Source: Thalassolituus sp. UBA1087 (GTDB lineage Bacteria > Pseudomonadota > Gammaproteobacteria > Pseudomonadales > Oceanobacteraceae). Taken from it: DNA of 64,000 bases. The stretch is from NCBI GenBank assembly GCA_002314145.1, contig DCCG01000045.1:62001-126000 (forward strand), read 5' to 3'. How positions within the stretch are numbered: position 1 is the stretch's first letter; each line of letters opens with the position of its first letter. The notes beneath the pieces are model-generated. The model saw only the letters and a program-made list of their open reading frames with translations. It did not search any database and had not been told where the DNA came from. This document shows, one piece after another, positions 27,585-36,115 of this stretch. A program made the translations under genes and the position numbers.

Positions 27585-28244
27585 TCAGGCTTCAGCCGGT
27601 GTCTGCTCCAGCGTATTCAGCAACCAGCCGATATGCTGTTGCACAACGTCATCCGGAATCAGATCCACCCCGGACAACAGCAAAGGCAGGGCCCGATAGC
27701 GGTAGGAATCAATCAGGCCGTGAATCGAAGCGACAAAAAATAACGCCTGCTGTTTTTGTGTGGCGTCGGTTTTGTCAGCCAGCGCCGGAACCGCATCCGT
27801 TAGCAATGACATCAGGTGCTGCTGCCACTCTTCCACCAGACGCTCAACCTGCAGCTGAATTTCCTGATCCACGGATTCGCTTTCATCCAGTGTCAGCAGC
27901 GGAGGCTGGAACATCAGCTGGTAATAGCCCGGATAACGCTGGGCAAAATGAATCAGCTGGCGGGCAAAGGTAAACAAAGACTGCGCCGGATTGCTGGCGC
28001 CGGCCATTTGCTCATTAATGTCTGCAAACACCAGATCGAAGCCACGGCGTCGGGTATTGATGAAAAGGGATTCTTTATTAGGGAAATAATTGTAAATATT
28101 ACTGGCGGTCATCCCCAGCTGGGATGCCAGTTTGCGCATCGACAGATGGTGAAACCCGACATCCGCCATCACACTGGACGCGCTGTCCATAATCCGCTCG
28201 CGTTGTGCAGCAATTTCTTCCGCCGTAAACGGTTTCTTTGGCAT
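27585..28244 (-). CDS. TetR-family transcriptional regulator
   Basis: A 219-residue protein with an N-terminal TetR helix-turn-helix (about 12-58): RIMDSASSVMADVGFHHLSMRKLASQLGMTASNIYNYFPNKESL. The C-terminal ligand and dimerisation part is helical and not specific. It lies divergent to hemN across 276 bp; no clear operator is visible. The target and ligand are unknown. Confidence 0.9.
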   Translation of the reverse strand: MPKKPFTAEEIAAQRERIMDSASSVMADVGFHHLSMRKLASQLGMTASNIYNYFPNKESLFINTRRRGFDLVFADINEQMAGASNPAQSLFTFARQLIHFAQRYPGYYQLMFQPPLLTLDESESVDQEIQLQVERLVEEWQQHLMSLLTDAVPALADKTDATQKQQALFFVASIHGLIDSYRYRALPLLLSGVDLIPDDVVQQHIGWLLNTLEQTPAEA

Positions 28245-28458
28245 AGGTCCTACCCCTTAACATCCCCGGACCGGAGACCTGCAACCGCAGTGTTTTGTTT
28301 ATATATTCCGCAAGTCTATAAAACGTCTGATTTCCAGTAAAATCAACCCCGTTAGCGGTGTTTCATGGAAAAATATGGTGGATTGCCGGAATATCGGCAC
28401 CAATTGATCAACAAATGATAATTAAACTCATGTAAATCACATACCATCCACCGGTCAC

Positions 28459-28472
28459 TTGATGTGGCGCAA
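28459..28472 (+). promoter_or_regulatory. FNR/Anr-like box upstream of hemN
   Basis: TTGAT-GTGG-CGCAA has a perfect left half and a degenerate right half. A TACAAT -10 box at 28495-28500 follows. The predicted start near 28507 puts the box centre at -41.5, the exact class II position for FNR/Anr activation. Anaerobic activation of hemN by this family is well known. Confidence 0.6.
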
Positions 28473-28494
28473 GGGCATTTTGCCCCATGCCCTC

Positions 28495-28500
28495 TACAAT
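28495..28500 (+). promoter_or_regulatory. Predicted -10 box of hemN
   Basis: TACAAT, 22 nt after the FNR-like box, with no good -35 sequence, as expected for an activator-dependent promoter. Confidence 0.5.
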
Positions 28501-28520
28501 CAACGGCTGATAAAAGAGTG

Positions 28521-29909
28521 ATGACGACTATGACTGAGAACCTTTGCTGGGACCCATTATTGATACAACGCTATAACCGCCCCGGGCCCCGTTATACGTC
28601 CTACCCGACCGCTGTCGAATTTCAGCCGGTCAGTCATGATGCCGATGAGCGCCAGGCGTTTGCCGAACGTAATCCGGCGACGCCGTTATCGCTGTATTTT
28701 CATATCCCCTTTTGCCGTCACGTCTGTTACTACTGTGGCTGCAATAAAATCGTGACCAAAAATACTGACAGAGCAGCCCCTTATCTGGCAGAGCTGAAAC
28801 GCGAAATCGCGATGAAGCGTGCTCTGCTTAATGATGATGCCGTCGTTGAACAACTGCACCTGGGCGGTGGTACTCCCACCTTCCTGAGTGATGATCAACT
28901 GCAGGACCTGATGACCTTCCTGCGCACTCAGTTCCGTTTCAGCGACAAAGACAGCGCTGACTATTCCATCGAGATTGATCCGCGCGAACTGCGCCCAGGC
29001 ACGCTGAAACTGTTACGTGAGCTGGGCTTTAACCGCCTCAGCTACGGCGTTCAGGATCTGGACGAAAAGGTGCAGGTAGCGGTTAACCGCGTCCAGTCTG
29101 AAGAGATGATCCGTAACGTCATGACAGAAGCCCGGGAGCTGGGCTTCCGCTCCATCAATATGGACCTGATATACGGCCTGCCCCATCAGAACCTGGAAAG
29201 CTTCGACCGCACGCTGGATACCATTATTGATATGCAGCCTGACCGTTTATCCGTGTTTAATTACGCTCACCTGCCGGAACGCTTTAAACCCCAGCGCCGT
29301 ATCTCCGGTGATGATCTGCCATCCGCCGATGAAAAGCTGGCCATTCTCGGCCACTGCATCAGTAAACTTTCTGCCGCCGATTATCATTATGTGGGTATGG
29401 ACCACTTTGCCCGCCCGGATGATGAGCTGGCCAGAGCACAGGCTGCCGGCGAACTGCACCGTAATTTTCAGGGTTACACCACCCACGGTGACTGTGACCT
29501 GATTGGCTTTGGTGTCTCATCCATCAGTCAGATTGGTGATTATTATCTGCAAAACCATGTCACGCAGGAAACCTGGCAGGAAGCGCTGGATAAAGAGTCT
29601 CTGCCGACCATGAAAAGTCTGAAAGCGACCGCGGAAGATAAACTGCGCCGTCAGGTGATTACCAGCCTGCTGTGCCATCTGCATTTCAATTATGATGATC
29701 TGGATGCTGAGCATCATGTTGACAGCCGCGCGTTGCTGAAACCCGATCTTGCAGAACTGGCGCCCATGGTGAAAGATGGTCTGGTTGAAATTGACGATCA
29801 GTCTGTCCGTATCACTGACAAGGGCCGCTTATTGGTACGTAATGCCTGCATGGCATTTGATACCTATCTGCAGAAACATGAACAACAACGATTCTCGCGC
29901 GCCATCTGA
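28521..29909 (+). CDS. hemN: Oxygen-independent coproporphyrinogen III dehydrogenase
   Basis: HemN converts coproporphyrinogen III to protoporphyrinogen IX without oxygen, using radical SAM chemistry. The protein is 462 residues, the usual length. It has NRPGPRYTSYPTAVEF near the N-terminus, the iron-sulphur motif CRHVCYYCGCNK (Cys-x3-Cys-x2-Cys), LGGGTPTFL for SAM binding, and SINMDLIYGLPHQ. Start choice lies between 28521 and 28530; AAAAGAG lies close to the first. The upstream FNR/Anr-like box fits anaerobic induction. It overlaps the following thioredoxin gene. Confidence 0.96.
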   Translation: MTTMTENLCWDPLLIQRYNRPGPRYTSYPTAVEFQPVSHDADERQAFAERNPATPLSLYFHIPFCRHVCYYCGCNKIVTKNTDRAAPYLAELKREIAMKRALLNDDAVVEQLHLGGGTPTFLSDDQLQDLMTFLRTQFRFSDKDSADYSIEIDPRELRPGTLKLLRELGFNRLSYGVQDLDEKVQVAVNRVQSEEMIRNVMTEARELGFRSINMDLIYGLPHQNLESFDRTLDTIIDMQPDRLSVFNYAHLPERFKPQRRISGDDLPSADEKLAILGHCISKLSAADYHYVGMDHFARPDDELARAQAAGELHRNFQGYTTHGDCDLIGFGVSSISQIGDYYLQNHVTQETWQEALDKESLPTMKSLKATAEDKLRRQVITSLLCHLHFNYDDLDAEHHVDSRALLKPDLAELAPMVKDGLVEIDDQSVRITDKGRLLVRNACMAFDTYLQKHEQQRFSRAI

Positions 29910-30429
29910 ACCTCTGACCAGGACTGCCCGCCGCCGGAAATGGCTGCGGCGGGCAGCGGAAGCCACTGTTTTTATCCTTTTATTCGTTGCCATCAGTGTC
30001 TGGCTGGGACGCCACATGCTGGACAGAGACGCTCAGGCCCCCAACAGCCGTTTAACACAGCTGTCCACCCGGCAGCCAACGCCCCTCAGCTGGCCATCAT
30101 CCCACGAACGCACACTGGTGTATTTTTTTGCTCCCTGGTGCTCAGTCTGCCGCATCAGCATGCCGGGACTGACATTACTGGAGACAGATGATCAACACCT
30201 CAGAGTGGTGGCAGTGGCGCTGGACTGGCAAGACGAACAGGAAGTCAGGCAATTTATCAGCGATACCGGTTTCAGCGGCGAGGTTTTACTGGGCACACCG
30301 GAGACTTCCGCCGCCTGGAAAATCAGCGGTTACCCCAGTTATTACGTGGTAGGAAAAAACGGCAATATCCTGCACGCCGACCGTGGCGTCAGTACGCCAC
30401 CCGGGTTATGGCTGCGGACGCATTTCTGA
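29878..30429 (+). CDS. Membrane-anchored thioredoxin-fold protein (TlpA/ScsD-like)
   Basis: A 183-residue protein. A basic N-terminus is followed by one TM helix (about 29-45) and a periplasmic thioredoxin domain with active site FFAPWCSVC (C88, C91) and cis-Pro loop ISGYPSYYVV. It is likely a periplasmic thiol-disulphide enzyme. The ATG at 29878 overlaps the hemN end by 32 nt; a longer frame begins deep inside hemN and has no support. Context gives no specific partner; ScsD-like and TlpA-like are both possible. Confidence 0.8.
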   Translation: MNNNDSRAPSEPLTRTARRRKWLRRAAEATVFILLFVAISVWLGRHMLDRDAQAPNSRLTQLSTRQPTPLSWPSSHERTLVYFFAPWCSVCRISMPGLTLLETDDQHLRVVAVALDWQDEQEVRQFISDTGFSGEVLLGTPETSAAWKISGYPSYYVVGKNGNILHADRGVSTPPGLWLRTHF

Positions 30430-30486
30430 CCCCCATTTCTGCGCTACAGATAATGGCGCTCAACTGATAGTACTTACCTGATAACG

Positions 30487-31095
30487 CTACCATCCCAATG
30501 GTCCTTCCCCCGGGGCCGGCTGCCAGTAGTGCCACTGCCCCTGGTGGTACTCAAGATAGACTTTTTTCTCAAAGGGTTTTTCATAAGACTCTGCGGAACG
30601 GCGCAGTGTTCTGGCGATACGGAATGCCGGATCTTTAATCCAGGCCTGCATATCATCCACGTACCACTGCACATAAGCCTCGACATAGTAATAATCGCCG
30701 CGCGCCACGGGTGGTGATAATTCCAGAATATTTTTCAGTTTGCCGCGCCCGTAATAAAAACCTTCCTGATCAAGCAGGGGTTTATTGTCAGGATAACGGT
30801 ATACCCACAATAATTTCAGACGCTTGCGGGCGTCATCATCGTCATCGATTTTTTCCATCTGCATGGCTTTATCACGTTCCACCAGACCGTATTTATGCAG
30901 TGCCGCCAATAAACGGGCATCTTTACTCTTACTGCGGCGCTCTACTTCATAAGGTAACGGAAAGGGCAGCCACAGCAATGCCTGCGACTGCAATCCCTGA
31001 TCAATCAGCTTTTCTGCGGTATTGGGCCCCAGTACCGGTTCGGCGACCGCATCCAGCCCCATTGAAACAACAAAAAGGAATAAAAAAACACGCAT
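30487..31095 (-). CDS. Exported protein of unknown function
   Basis: A 202-residue protein with a clear signal peptide (MRVFLFLFVVSMGLDAVA) and a mature part rich in Lys, Arg, Tyr and Trp. It ends in a Trp-rich segment (YHQGQWHYWQPAPGEGPLGW). There is no Cys in the mature part and no motif I recognise. AGGAGGG lies 8 nt before the ATG at 31095; the longer frame reaches into the divergent olsB-like gene and is discarded. Confidence 0.75.
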   Translation of the reverse strand: MRVFLFLFVVSMGLDAVAEPVLGPNTAEKLIDQGLQSQALLWLPFPLPYEVERRSKSKDARLLAALHKYGLVERDKAMQMEKIDDDDDARKRLKLLWVYRYPDNKPLLDQEGFYYGRGKLKNILELSPPVARGDYYYVEAYVQWYVDDMQAWIKDPAFRIARTLRRSAESYEKPFEKKVYLEYHQGQWHYWQPAPGEGPLGW

Positions 31096-31167
31096 AAACT
31101 GCCCTCCTCTGATAAGAATAGCTGGCCTGACAGAGATACGCGTTTTTGTAACGGAAATGTCACAGGC

Positions 31168-31182
31168 CTGACTTAAAGTCAG
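31168..31182. promoter_or_regulatory. Perfect palindrome between divergent genes, candidate operator
   Basis: CTGACTT-A-AAGTCAG, a perfect 7-bp inverted repeat with 1-nt centre, lies 36 bp upstream of the OlsB-like start in the 123-bp divergent region. Which regulator binds it is unknown. Confidence 0.4.
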
Positions 31183-31218
31183 CGCGTCAACCAAAGAACA
31201 GAACACTGGATTAAGACG

Positions 31219-31980
31219 ATGCTGCAAGCGACTGCCCGCCAACAGGCTGAAACTCAGGAAGCACCTCTGGTCGCCCGTATTACGGACGATCCGGTTGAAA
31301 TCCGTCAGGCGCTGGAACTGCGCTACCGTGTATTTGCTGAAGGCATGGGCGCCAGCCTGCCAACAGCCGGGGAAGGTATCGACAAAGATCACTTTGACGA
31401 CACTTGTCTGCACCTGATTGTAAAAGATGTCATCAATGACGCTGTGGTCGGTTACAGCCGTATCCTGACCAACGAACTGGCGCAAAAAACCGGTGGTTTT
31501 TATTCCGCCACTGAGTTTGATCTGAGCCACATTGTGCAGCCGGGTAAACGCTACATGGAAATCGGCCGCACCTGCGTCGATCCCGACTTCCGCAGTGGCG
31601 CCGTGATTGGTTTGCTGTGGTCCGGCATTGCTCAGTTTATGGCAGCCAATAATATTGATTATCTGATGGGCTGCGCGAGTATTTCACTCAATGAAGGCTA
31701 TGCCCGCGCCGTCGCCATCGTCAATCATCTGCGTGATAAGTATTTTACCGATGCTTCCATGCGCGCAGAGCCCAAACACCATATGCCCCGCATCGAGGTT
31801 GAGCAGGACGGAAAATCTCTGATTCCGCCGCTGTTAAAAGCCTATCTGCGCATTGGTGTGAAAGTGTGTGGCGAACCTTGCCTGGATAAAGATTTCAACG
31901 TTGTGGACGCCCTGATTCTGCTTGCCCGTGACGATATCAATCAGCGCTACCTGCGCCACTTCGCCAAAACCGAAGGCTGA
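31219..31980 (+). CDS. OlsB-like N-acyltransferase (GNAT fold)
   Basis: A 253-residue protein of the hemolysin/OlsB branch of acyltransferases. Segments include LRYRVFAEGMGA near the N-terminus, DHFDDTCLHLIV, GYSRILT, EIGRTCVDPDFRSGAVIGLLWSG and LMGCASISL. OlsB attaches a 3-hydroxy fatty acid from acyl-ACP to ornithine, the first step to ornithine lipid, which can replace phospholipid under phosphate limitation. No olsA is adjacent, so other N-acyl products are possible. No strong ribosome-binding site precedes the ATG. Confidence 0.8.
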   Translation: MLQATARQQAETQEAPLVARITDDPVEIRQALELRYRVFAEGMGASLPTAGEGIDKDHFDDTCLHLIVKDVINDAVVGYSRILTNELAQKTGGFYSATEFDLSHIVQPGKRYMEIGRTCVDPDFRSGAVIGLLWSGIAQFMAANNIDYLMGCASISLNEGYARAVAIVNHLRDKYFTDASMRAEPKHHMPRIEVEQDGKSLIPPLLKAYLRIGVKVCGEPCLDKDFNVVDALILLARDDINQRYLRHFAKTEG

Positions 31981-32160
31981 ACGCCACTGACTGTCATGGC
32001 AGCCGCCACGGCTGCCGCTTCTCTTCTGTGCGGCCCCCGCCGCCTTCTTTCCCGCCGGGTGAAACCTGACGTCCGTCATTAAACCGCAGGACCAGGCAGA
32101 AAAATGCCGGCCCTCTGCTAGGCTGAAAACAGTGAATGGATTAACCGAAGTGGATTACTC

Positions 32161-32493
32161 ATGGCTGCATTGACCATAGCCCAGGCCAGTGAACTGATCT
32201 GGGAACTCAATCTGACCTTAGAAGATGCGTACTGGGAAGCTTCCTCAATGGAGGAAAAAGACCGGGTATTTAATCTGATGCAACTGATGATCGGTGAATA
32301 TATGGAGCTGCTGAAAATCAGCGTGCAGGATCATCATTACGAATATGAAGTCATCAGCACCAGCCAGGAAGTGCTGATGCAGGTTATGAAAGATCTGCAG
32401 CATGCCCAGATGACCATGCCCCGCCGTCAACGGACATCCGACCGCCTGGCGGCCCTGCTTAACCGTCTGACGGCGCATATGACCAACGCCTGA
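32161..32493 (+). CDS. Small conserved-looking protein of unknown function
   Basis: A 110-residue acidic, mostly helical protein without signal peptide or TM. AGTGGA lies 6 nt before the ATG, and codon use matches neighbours. Its pattern (LIWELNLTLEDAYWEASSMEEKDRVFNLMQLM) looks like a helical bundle. I recognise no family. Confidence 0.65.
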   Translation: MAALTIAQASELIWELNLTLEDAYWEASSMEEKDRVFNLMQLMIGEYMELLKISVQDHHYEYEVISTSQEVLMQVMKDLQHAQMTMPRRQRTSDRLAALLNRLTAHMTNA

Positions 32494-32506
32494 GAGCCGA
32501 ACAGGG

Positions 32507-33448
32507 TCAGTTCGGCATCAGATGCCGGATACTGGCCAGATCAACGGTTTCACTCAGGCGGTTACGGCCGGCACCTTTAGCCGCGTAAAGTGCTTCATCC
32601 GCCGCTTCCACCAGCAAATCCGGACGTTCACCCTGCACAGGTTCGCACCAGGCCAGTCCAAAACTCAGCGTAACATGATCTGCCACCGGCGATGTGGCAT
32701 GGGGCAGCGCCATATTTTCAATTGCATCACGGATACGTTCCGCAACCACCTGCACCCCCTCTTTATGCACGCCCGGCAGAATCACAGCAAACTCCTCGCC
32801 ACCGTAGCGCGCCACCAGATCCCGCGGGCGCTGTACCGCCGATTTCATACAGTGACCGACCTGTGCCAGACAACGGTCCCCCTGTGGATGACCGTAATGG
32901 TCGTTGTAGGCTTTGAAGTGGTCAATATCCACCATCAGCATTCCCACCGAGCCCTTCACGCGCTGCGCCTGACGCCATTCAGCCTGTAAAAAGTCATCCA
33001 GATAGCGGCGGTTGGCCAGTCCGGTCAGGCTGTCGGTCAGTGACATCGACTCCAGTTCCCGGCGCACGCTGCGCTGCCGCAGCTGTGTTTTCACCCGGGC
33101 AAGACACAGGTATGGGTTCACCGGTTTGCGCAGATAGTCCACAGCACCGGCCATCAGGGCTTCGATCTCGCTGTTTTCATCCGCCGGCCCCATCACAATG
33201 ATGTCTGTTTGCCGGGTATGGGGATTAGCCATCCACTGACGACAGAAAGCCGTCAGCCCTTCCTCCGTCAGGGCAGAATCCAGCAATAGCATATCCGCTG
33301 GCCGGGGTTGTTCGCCCTCCAGCCATTGTCTGAGCTGTTTCAGATTAAGCGCGCTGTTAACAAGAAACTCTCCGGATAAGAAGTCCCCCAGCTGGGCCTG
33401 AATGCCAAGGGTTGCGTCAGCCACAATAATCAGTGGTTTTTTTGCCAT
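32507..33448 (-). CDS. Response regulator with GGDEF domain (diguanylate cyclase)
   Basis: About 313 residues. The receiver domain (about 4-120) has its phospho-Asp in LLLDSAL and Lys in LRKPVNP, but the usual acidic pair is reduced to one Asp (VADATLG). The GGDEF domain (about 150-310) has the active ARYGGEEF motif and an RPRD inhibitory site five residues before it, so it should make c-di-GMP and be product-inhibited. The layout resembles WspR. Start: ATG at 33448 just before the receiver; an ATG four codons upstream (33460) is equally possible, and both ribosome-binding sites are weak. Confidence 0.9.
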   Translation of the reverse strand: MAKKPLIIVADATLGIQAQLGDFLSGEFLVNSALNLKQLRQWLEGEQPRPADMLLLDSALTEEGLTAFCRQWMANPHTRQTDIIVMGPADENSEIEALMAGAVDYLRKPVNPYLCLARVKTQLRQRSVRRELESMSLTDSLTGLANRRYLDDFLQAEWRQAQRVKGSVGMLMVDIDHFKAYNDHYGHPQGDRCLAQVGHCMKSAVQRPRDLVARYGGEEFAVILPGVHKEGVQVVAERIRDAIENMALPHATSPVADHVTLSFGLAWCEPVQGERPDLLVEAADEALYAAKGAGRNRLSETVDLASIRHLMPN

Positions 33449-33699
33449 GCTGTATCCCATATGAGAAGAATCCTGCCGGGTTTAACCGGCTATCGGCAAG
33501 AATACACGAAACCTTATTTCAGGTAATAAAAAATAACAAAAATGTTATAGACGGAAATAATCCGCCAGAATATCAGCTGATTTCATCAGTGTATGGCGTC
33601 AATTAATGTATTTTGTCGGTATTCCAACTGACAGACTGGGGATAACCCACGTTATTCGCTAAACTGATGGGATATTAATGATTTAAATCAGATGGTTAT

Positions 33700-34485
33700 A
33701 TGCGCAGATTCGTAACAGCAATCTTCATTCTTGGCCTTTCCGCCTGCTCAGAGCAGACAGACAACAGGGAAGAATCTTCCACCACGTTTAAAGCCGCTGC
33801 GCTGCCGGACTTTACCACGTTCACCAATGTGCAGAAGAAAAAGCAGGCCTTTTTCGACTACCTGCTGCCCATGATCCGGGAAGCCAACCGGCGGGTTAAG
33901 CAGGAGCGCGAGCTGGTCAAAAAATGGCGCCGGGAAGGCAGCCTCAGCGAAGAGGAGCAGCAACAGCTGCAGGAACTGATCAGTAAATACCGGGTCAAGG
34001 CTGAAACTGAAGCCGGCCAGCAGGAAGTATTGCTGAACCGGGTTAACGCCATACCGGCCTCGCTCGTACTGGCACAGGCCGCCAACGAATCTGCCTGGGG
34101 CACTTCCCGCTTTGCCCGTCAGGGGAATAACTTATTTGGCCAGTGGTGTTTCAGCAAAGGCTGCGGCCTGGTTCCGGCGGCACGTAACGATGGGGCGATA
34201 CACGAAGTGCGCAGTTTCAGTTCGCCGATGGAATCCATAGAAAGTTATATACTGAATCTGAACCGTCACAACAAATACCGTCAGCTGCGCTTAATCCGCA
34301 GTAAACAGATTGAAGAAAAAGGCTGGGCATCCGGCACCGCATTAGCCGCCGGATTAATCGGGTATTCCGAACGTGGGCAGGCCTACGTCAATGAAATCCG
34401 CCACATGATCGACTACAACGGTCTGGAGCAGTACGACCGGCCCCAGTCTGATCCGCAAACACCGGGAGAAGAACGTGCAGAATAA
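33700..34485 (+). CDS. bax: Bax-like lipoprotein, glucosaminidase domain
   Basis: A 261-residue lipoprotein with signal peptide and lipobox LSAC (Cys16). A basic helical stretch leads to a C-terminal mannosyl-glycoprotein endo-beta-N-acetylglucosaminidase domain (about 105-235). Key segments are SLVLAQAANESAWGTSRFARQGNNLFGQW with catalytic Glu, and SIESYILNLNRHNKY. It probably cleaves peptidoglycan glycan strands. The stop overlaps the PilZ gene by 11 nt. Confidence 0.88.
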   Translation: MRRFVTAIFILGLSACSEQTDNREESSTTFKAAALPDFTTFTNVQKKKQAFFDYLLPMIREANRRVKQERELVKKWRREGSLSEEEQQQLQELISKYRVKAETEAGQQEVLLNRVNAIPASLVLAQAANESAWGTSRFARQGNNLFGQWCFSKGCGLVPAARNDGAIHEVRSFSSPMESIESYILNLNRHNKYRQLRLIRSKQIEEKGWASGTALAAGLIGYSERGQAYVNEIRHMIDYNGLEQYDRPQSDPQTPGEERAE

Positions 34486-34849
34486 CGAACGCCGCTTTCG
34501 TCAGCGTTATGATGCGTCACCACTGAAACTGGAAATACGCCGGCTCAACTGGTTTGGTCGTCCGAAAAAAGCGCACCATGCCATCGGACGGGATTTCGCG
34601 CTGGGGGGCATTGCCATTATTACCCCGCTGAAACTGAAACCAGGCCAGCGCCTGCTGCTGACGCTGGAAAATATGCACCACCGGCTGCAATCCGTTCCCG
34701 CGGTCGTGGTGCGCTCCGAAATGATTGAAGCTGATTATCTGTGTGCGCTGAAGTTTGCCATCGGCGAACTGCCGGAGCCCGCCAGCCGCGGCGTTTACAC
34801 CATACTGAAACGTCTGGAAACCACATTAAAAGAGCCATCAGCAGCCTGA
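34475..34849 (+). CDS. PilZ-domain protein, putative c-di-GMP receptor
   Basis: A 124-residue single-domain protein. The RRFRQRY segment near the N-terminus gives the RxxxR c-di-GMP-binding motif, and GRDFALGGIAI stands for the (D/N)xSxxG motif, with Ala in place of Ser. It starts with GTG at 34475 after GGGAG and overlaps the Bax-like gene; ackA begins 24 nt downstream, so the three may be cotranscribed. Its partner is unknown. Confidence 0.85.
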   Translation: MQNNERRFRQRYDASPLKLEIRRLNWFGRPKKAHHAIGRDFALGGIAIITPLKLKPGQRLLLTLENMHHRLQSVPAVVVRSEMIEADYLCALKFAIGELPEPASRGVYTILKRLETTLKEPSAA

Positions 34850-34873
34850 TGGCCAACAACACAGGGATGCATT

Positions 34874-36067
34874 GTGACCACCTCGATTCTGGTAATTAAC
34901 TGCGGCAGCTCCTCCATTAAATTCGGCCTTTATGATAAGTCCGACCTTAAACGCCCCCTGTTAAGCGCAGTCGCAGAGAAACTCGGTGAAGAGCAGCCGG
35001 ATATTATCTACCAAGGTGCCATCAACGGTCAGGTGATGCTGCCGGCCAGGGCGGATCACCGTCAGGCCATGCAGGTATTTATTGATCAGGCAGAGGAAGA
35101 TCTGTCGGCACTGGCCGGTATCGGACACCGGGTCGTCCACGGTGGCGAGCGCTTTCACGACAGTGTACTGCTCGACGCGGAGACTATCGCTGCGCTGAAA
35201 GAACTGAATCCGCTGGCCCCGCTGCACAACCCGATCAATATGCTTGGCATTGAATTATGCCAAGAGCTCTTTCCCGGTGTGCCTCAGGCAGCGGTCTTTG
35301 ATACCTCATTCCACCAGAGTATGGATGAATCCGTTTACCTGTACGGCGTCCCCTACGACTGGTATGAACAGGATGGTGTGCGCCGCTACGGCTTTCACGG
35401 CACCAGTTACCGCTATATCACTCAGGAAACTGCACGCCTGCTGGATAAACCCGTTGCAGACATTAATCTGCTGATTGCTCATCTGGGCAACGGCTGCAGT
35501 GCCTGTGCTGTGCGCGGTGGTCAATCGGTGGATACCACCATGGGGCTGACGCCGATGGAAGGTCTGGTGATGGGCACCCGCAGCGGGGATATTGATCCGG
35601 GTTTAATTGAACATATGATGCGCAGCCGTGACCTGCCCATGGCGGATATCATGAAACAGCTGAACCGGGGCGCCGGCCTCAAAGGCCTGTCCGGTAAAAG
35701 CAATGATATGCGCACTCTGCTGCTGGCTGCCAAAGCCGGTAATGACGCCTGTCAGCGCGCAATCGACGTTTTCTGCTTCCGTGTGGCGCGGCAATTTGCG
35801 GCGTTATCCGTCTCGTTACCCAGTGTGGATGCTGTGGTCTTTACCGGTGGTATCGGCGAACATTCCGGCGTCGTACGGGAAAAAATTCTCGCCAACTGGC
35901 CGGCCATGGGCTTCCGGCTGGATGACTACCCTAACCGCAAAAACGGCAGCAGCACGCAGGGCCGTATCAGTGTCGAAGACACGCCGCGGGTTCTGGTCGT
36001 TCCGACCGATGAAGAAAGTATGATTGCTCAGGATACACTGGCACTGATCAGCGCTCAGCTCAGCTGA
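34874..36067 (+). CDS. ackA: Acetate kinase
   Basis: AckA interconverts acetate plus ATP and acetyl phosphate plus ADP. The protein is 397 residues, the usual length. The N-terminal ILVINCGSSSIKF motif, the GHRVVHGGE segment, the YGFHGTSYRYI motif and the C-terminal VVFTGGIGEHSG are all present. It starts with GTG at 34874; AGGGA lies 8 nt upstream. Unlike the common ackA-pta operon, pta is about 6 kb downstream behind unrelated genes. Confidence 0.96.
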   Translation: MTTSILVINCGSSSIKFGLYDKSDLKRPLLSAVAEKLGEEQPDIIYQGAINGQVMLPARADHRQAMQVFIDQAEEDLSALAGIGHRVVHGGERFHDSVLLDAETIAALKELNPLAPLHNPINMLGIELCQELFPGVPQAAVFDTSFHQSMDESVYLYGVPYDWYEQDGVRRYGFHGTSYRYITQETARLLDKPVADINLLIAHLGNGCSACAVRGGQSVDTTMGLTPMEGLVMGTRSGDIDPGLIEHMMRSRDLPMADIMKQLNRGAGLKGLSGKSNDMRTLLLAAKAGNDACQRAIDVFCFRVARQFAALSVSLPSVDAVVFTGGIGEHSGVVREKILANWPAMGFRLDDYPNRKNGSSTQGRISVEDTPRVLVVPTDEESMIAQDTLALISAQLS

Positions 36068-36115
36068 TTGTGTGAATATAGCTGCTTAATAATACAGTTG
36101 TCATAAAAATGAAGC

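Noticed and set aside
31998..32016. GGCAGCC-GCCAC-GGCTGCC hairpin after the OlsB-like gene
   Set aside because: No T run follows, so a terminator call is not supported.
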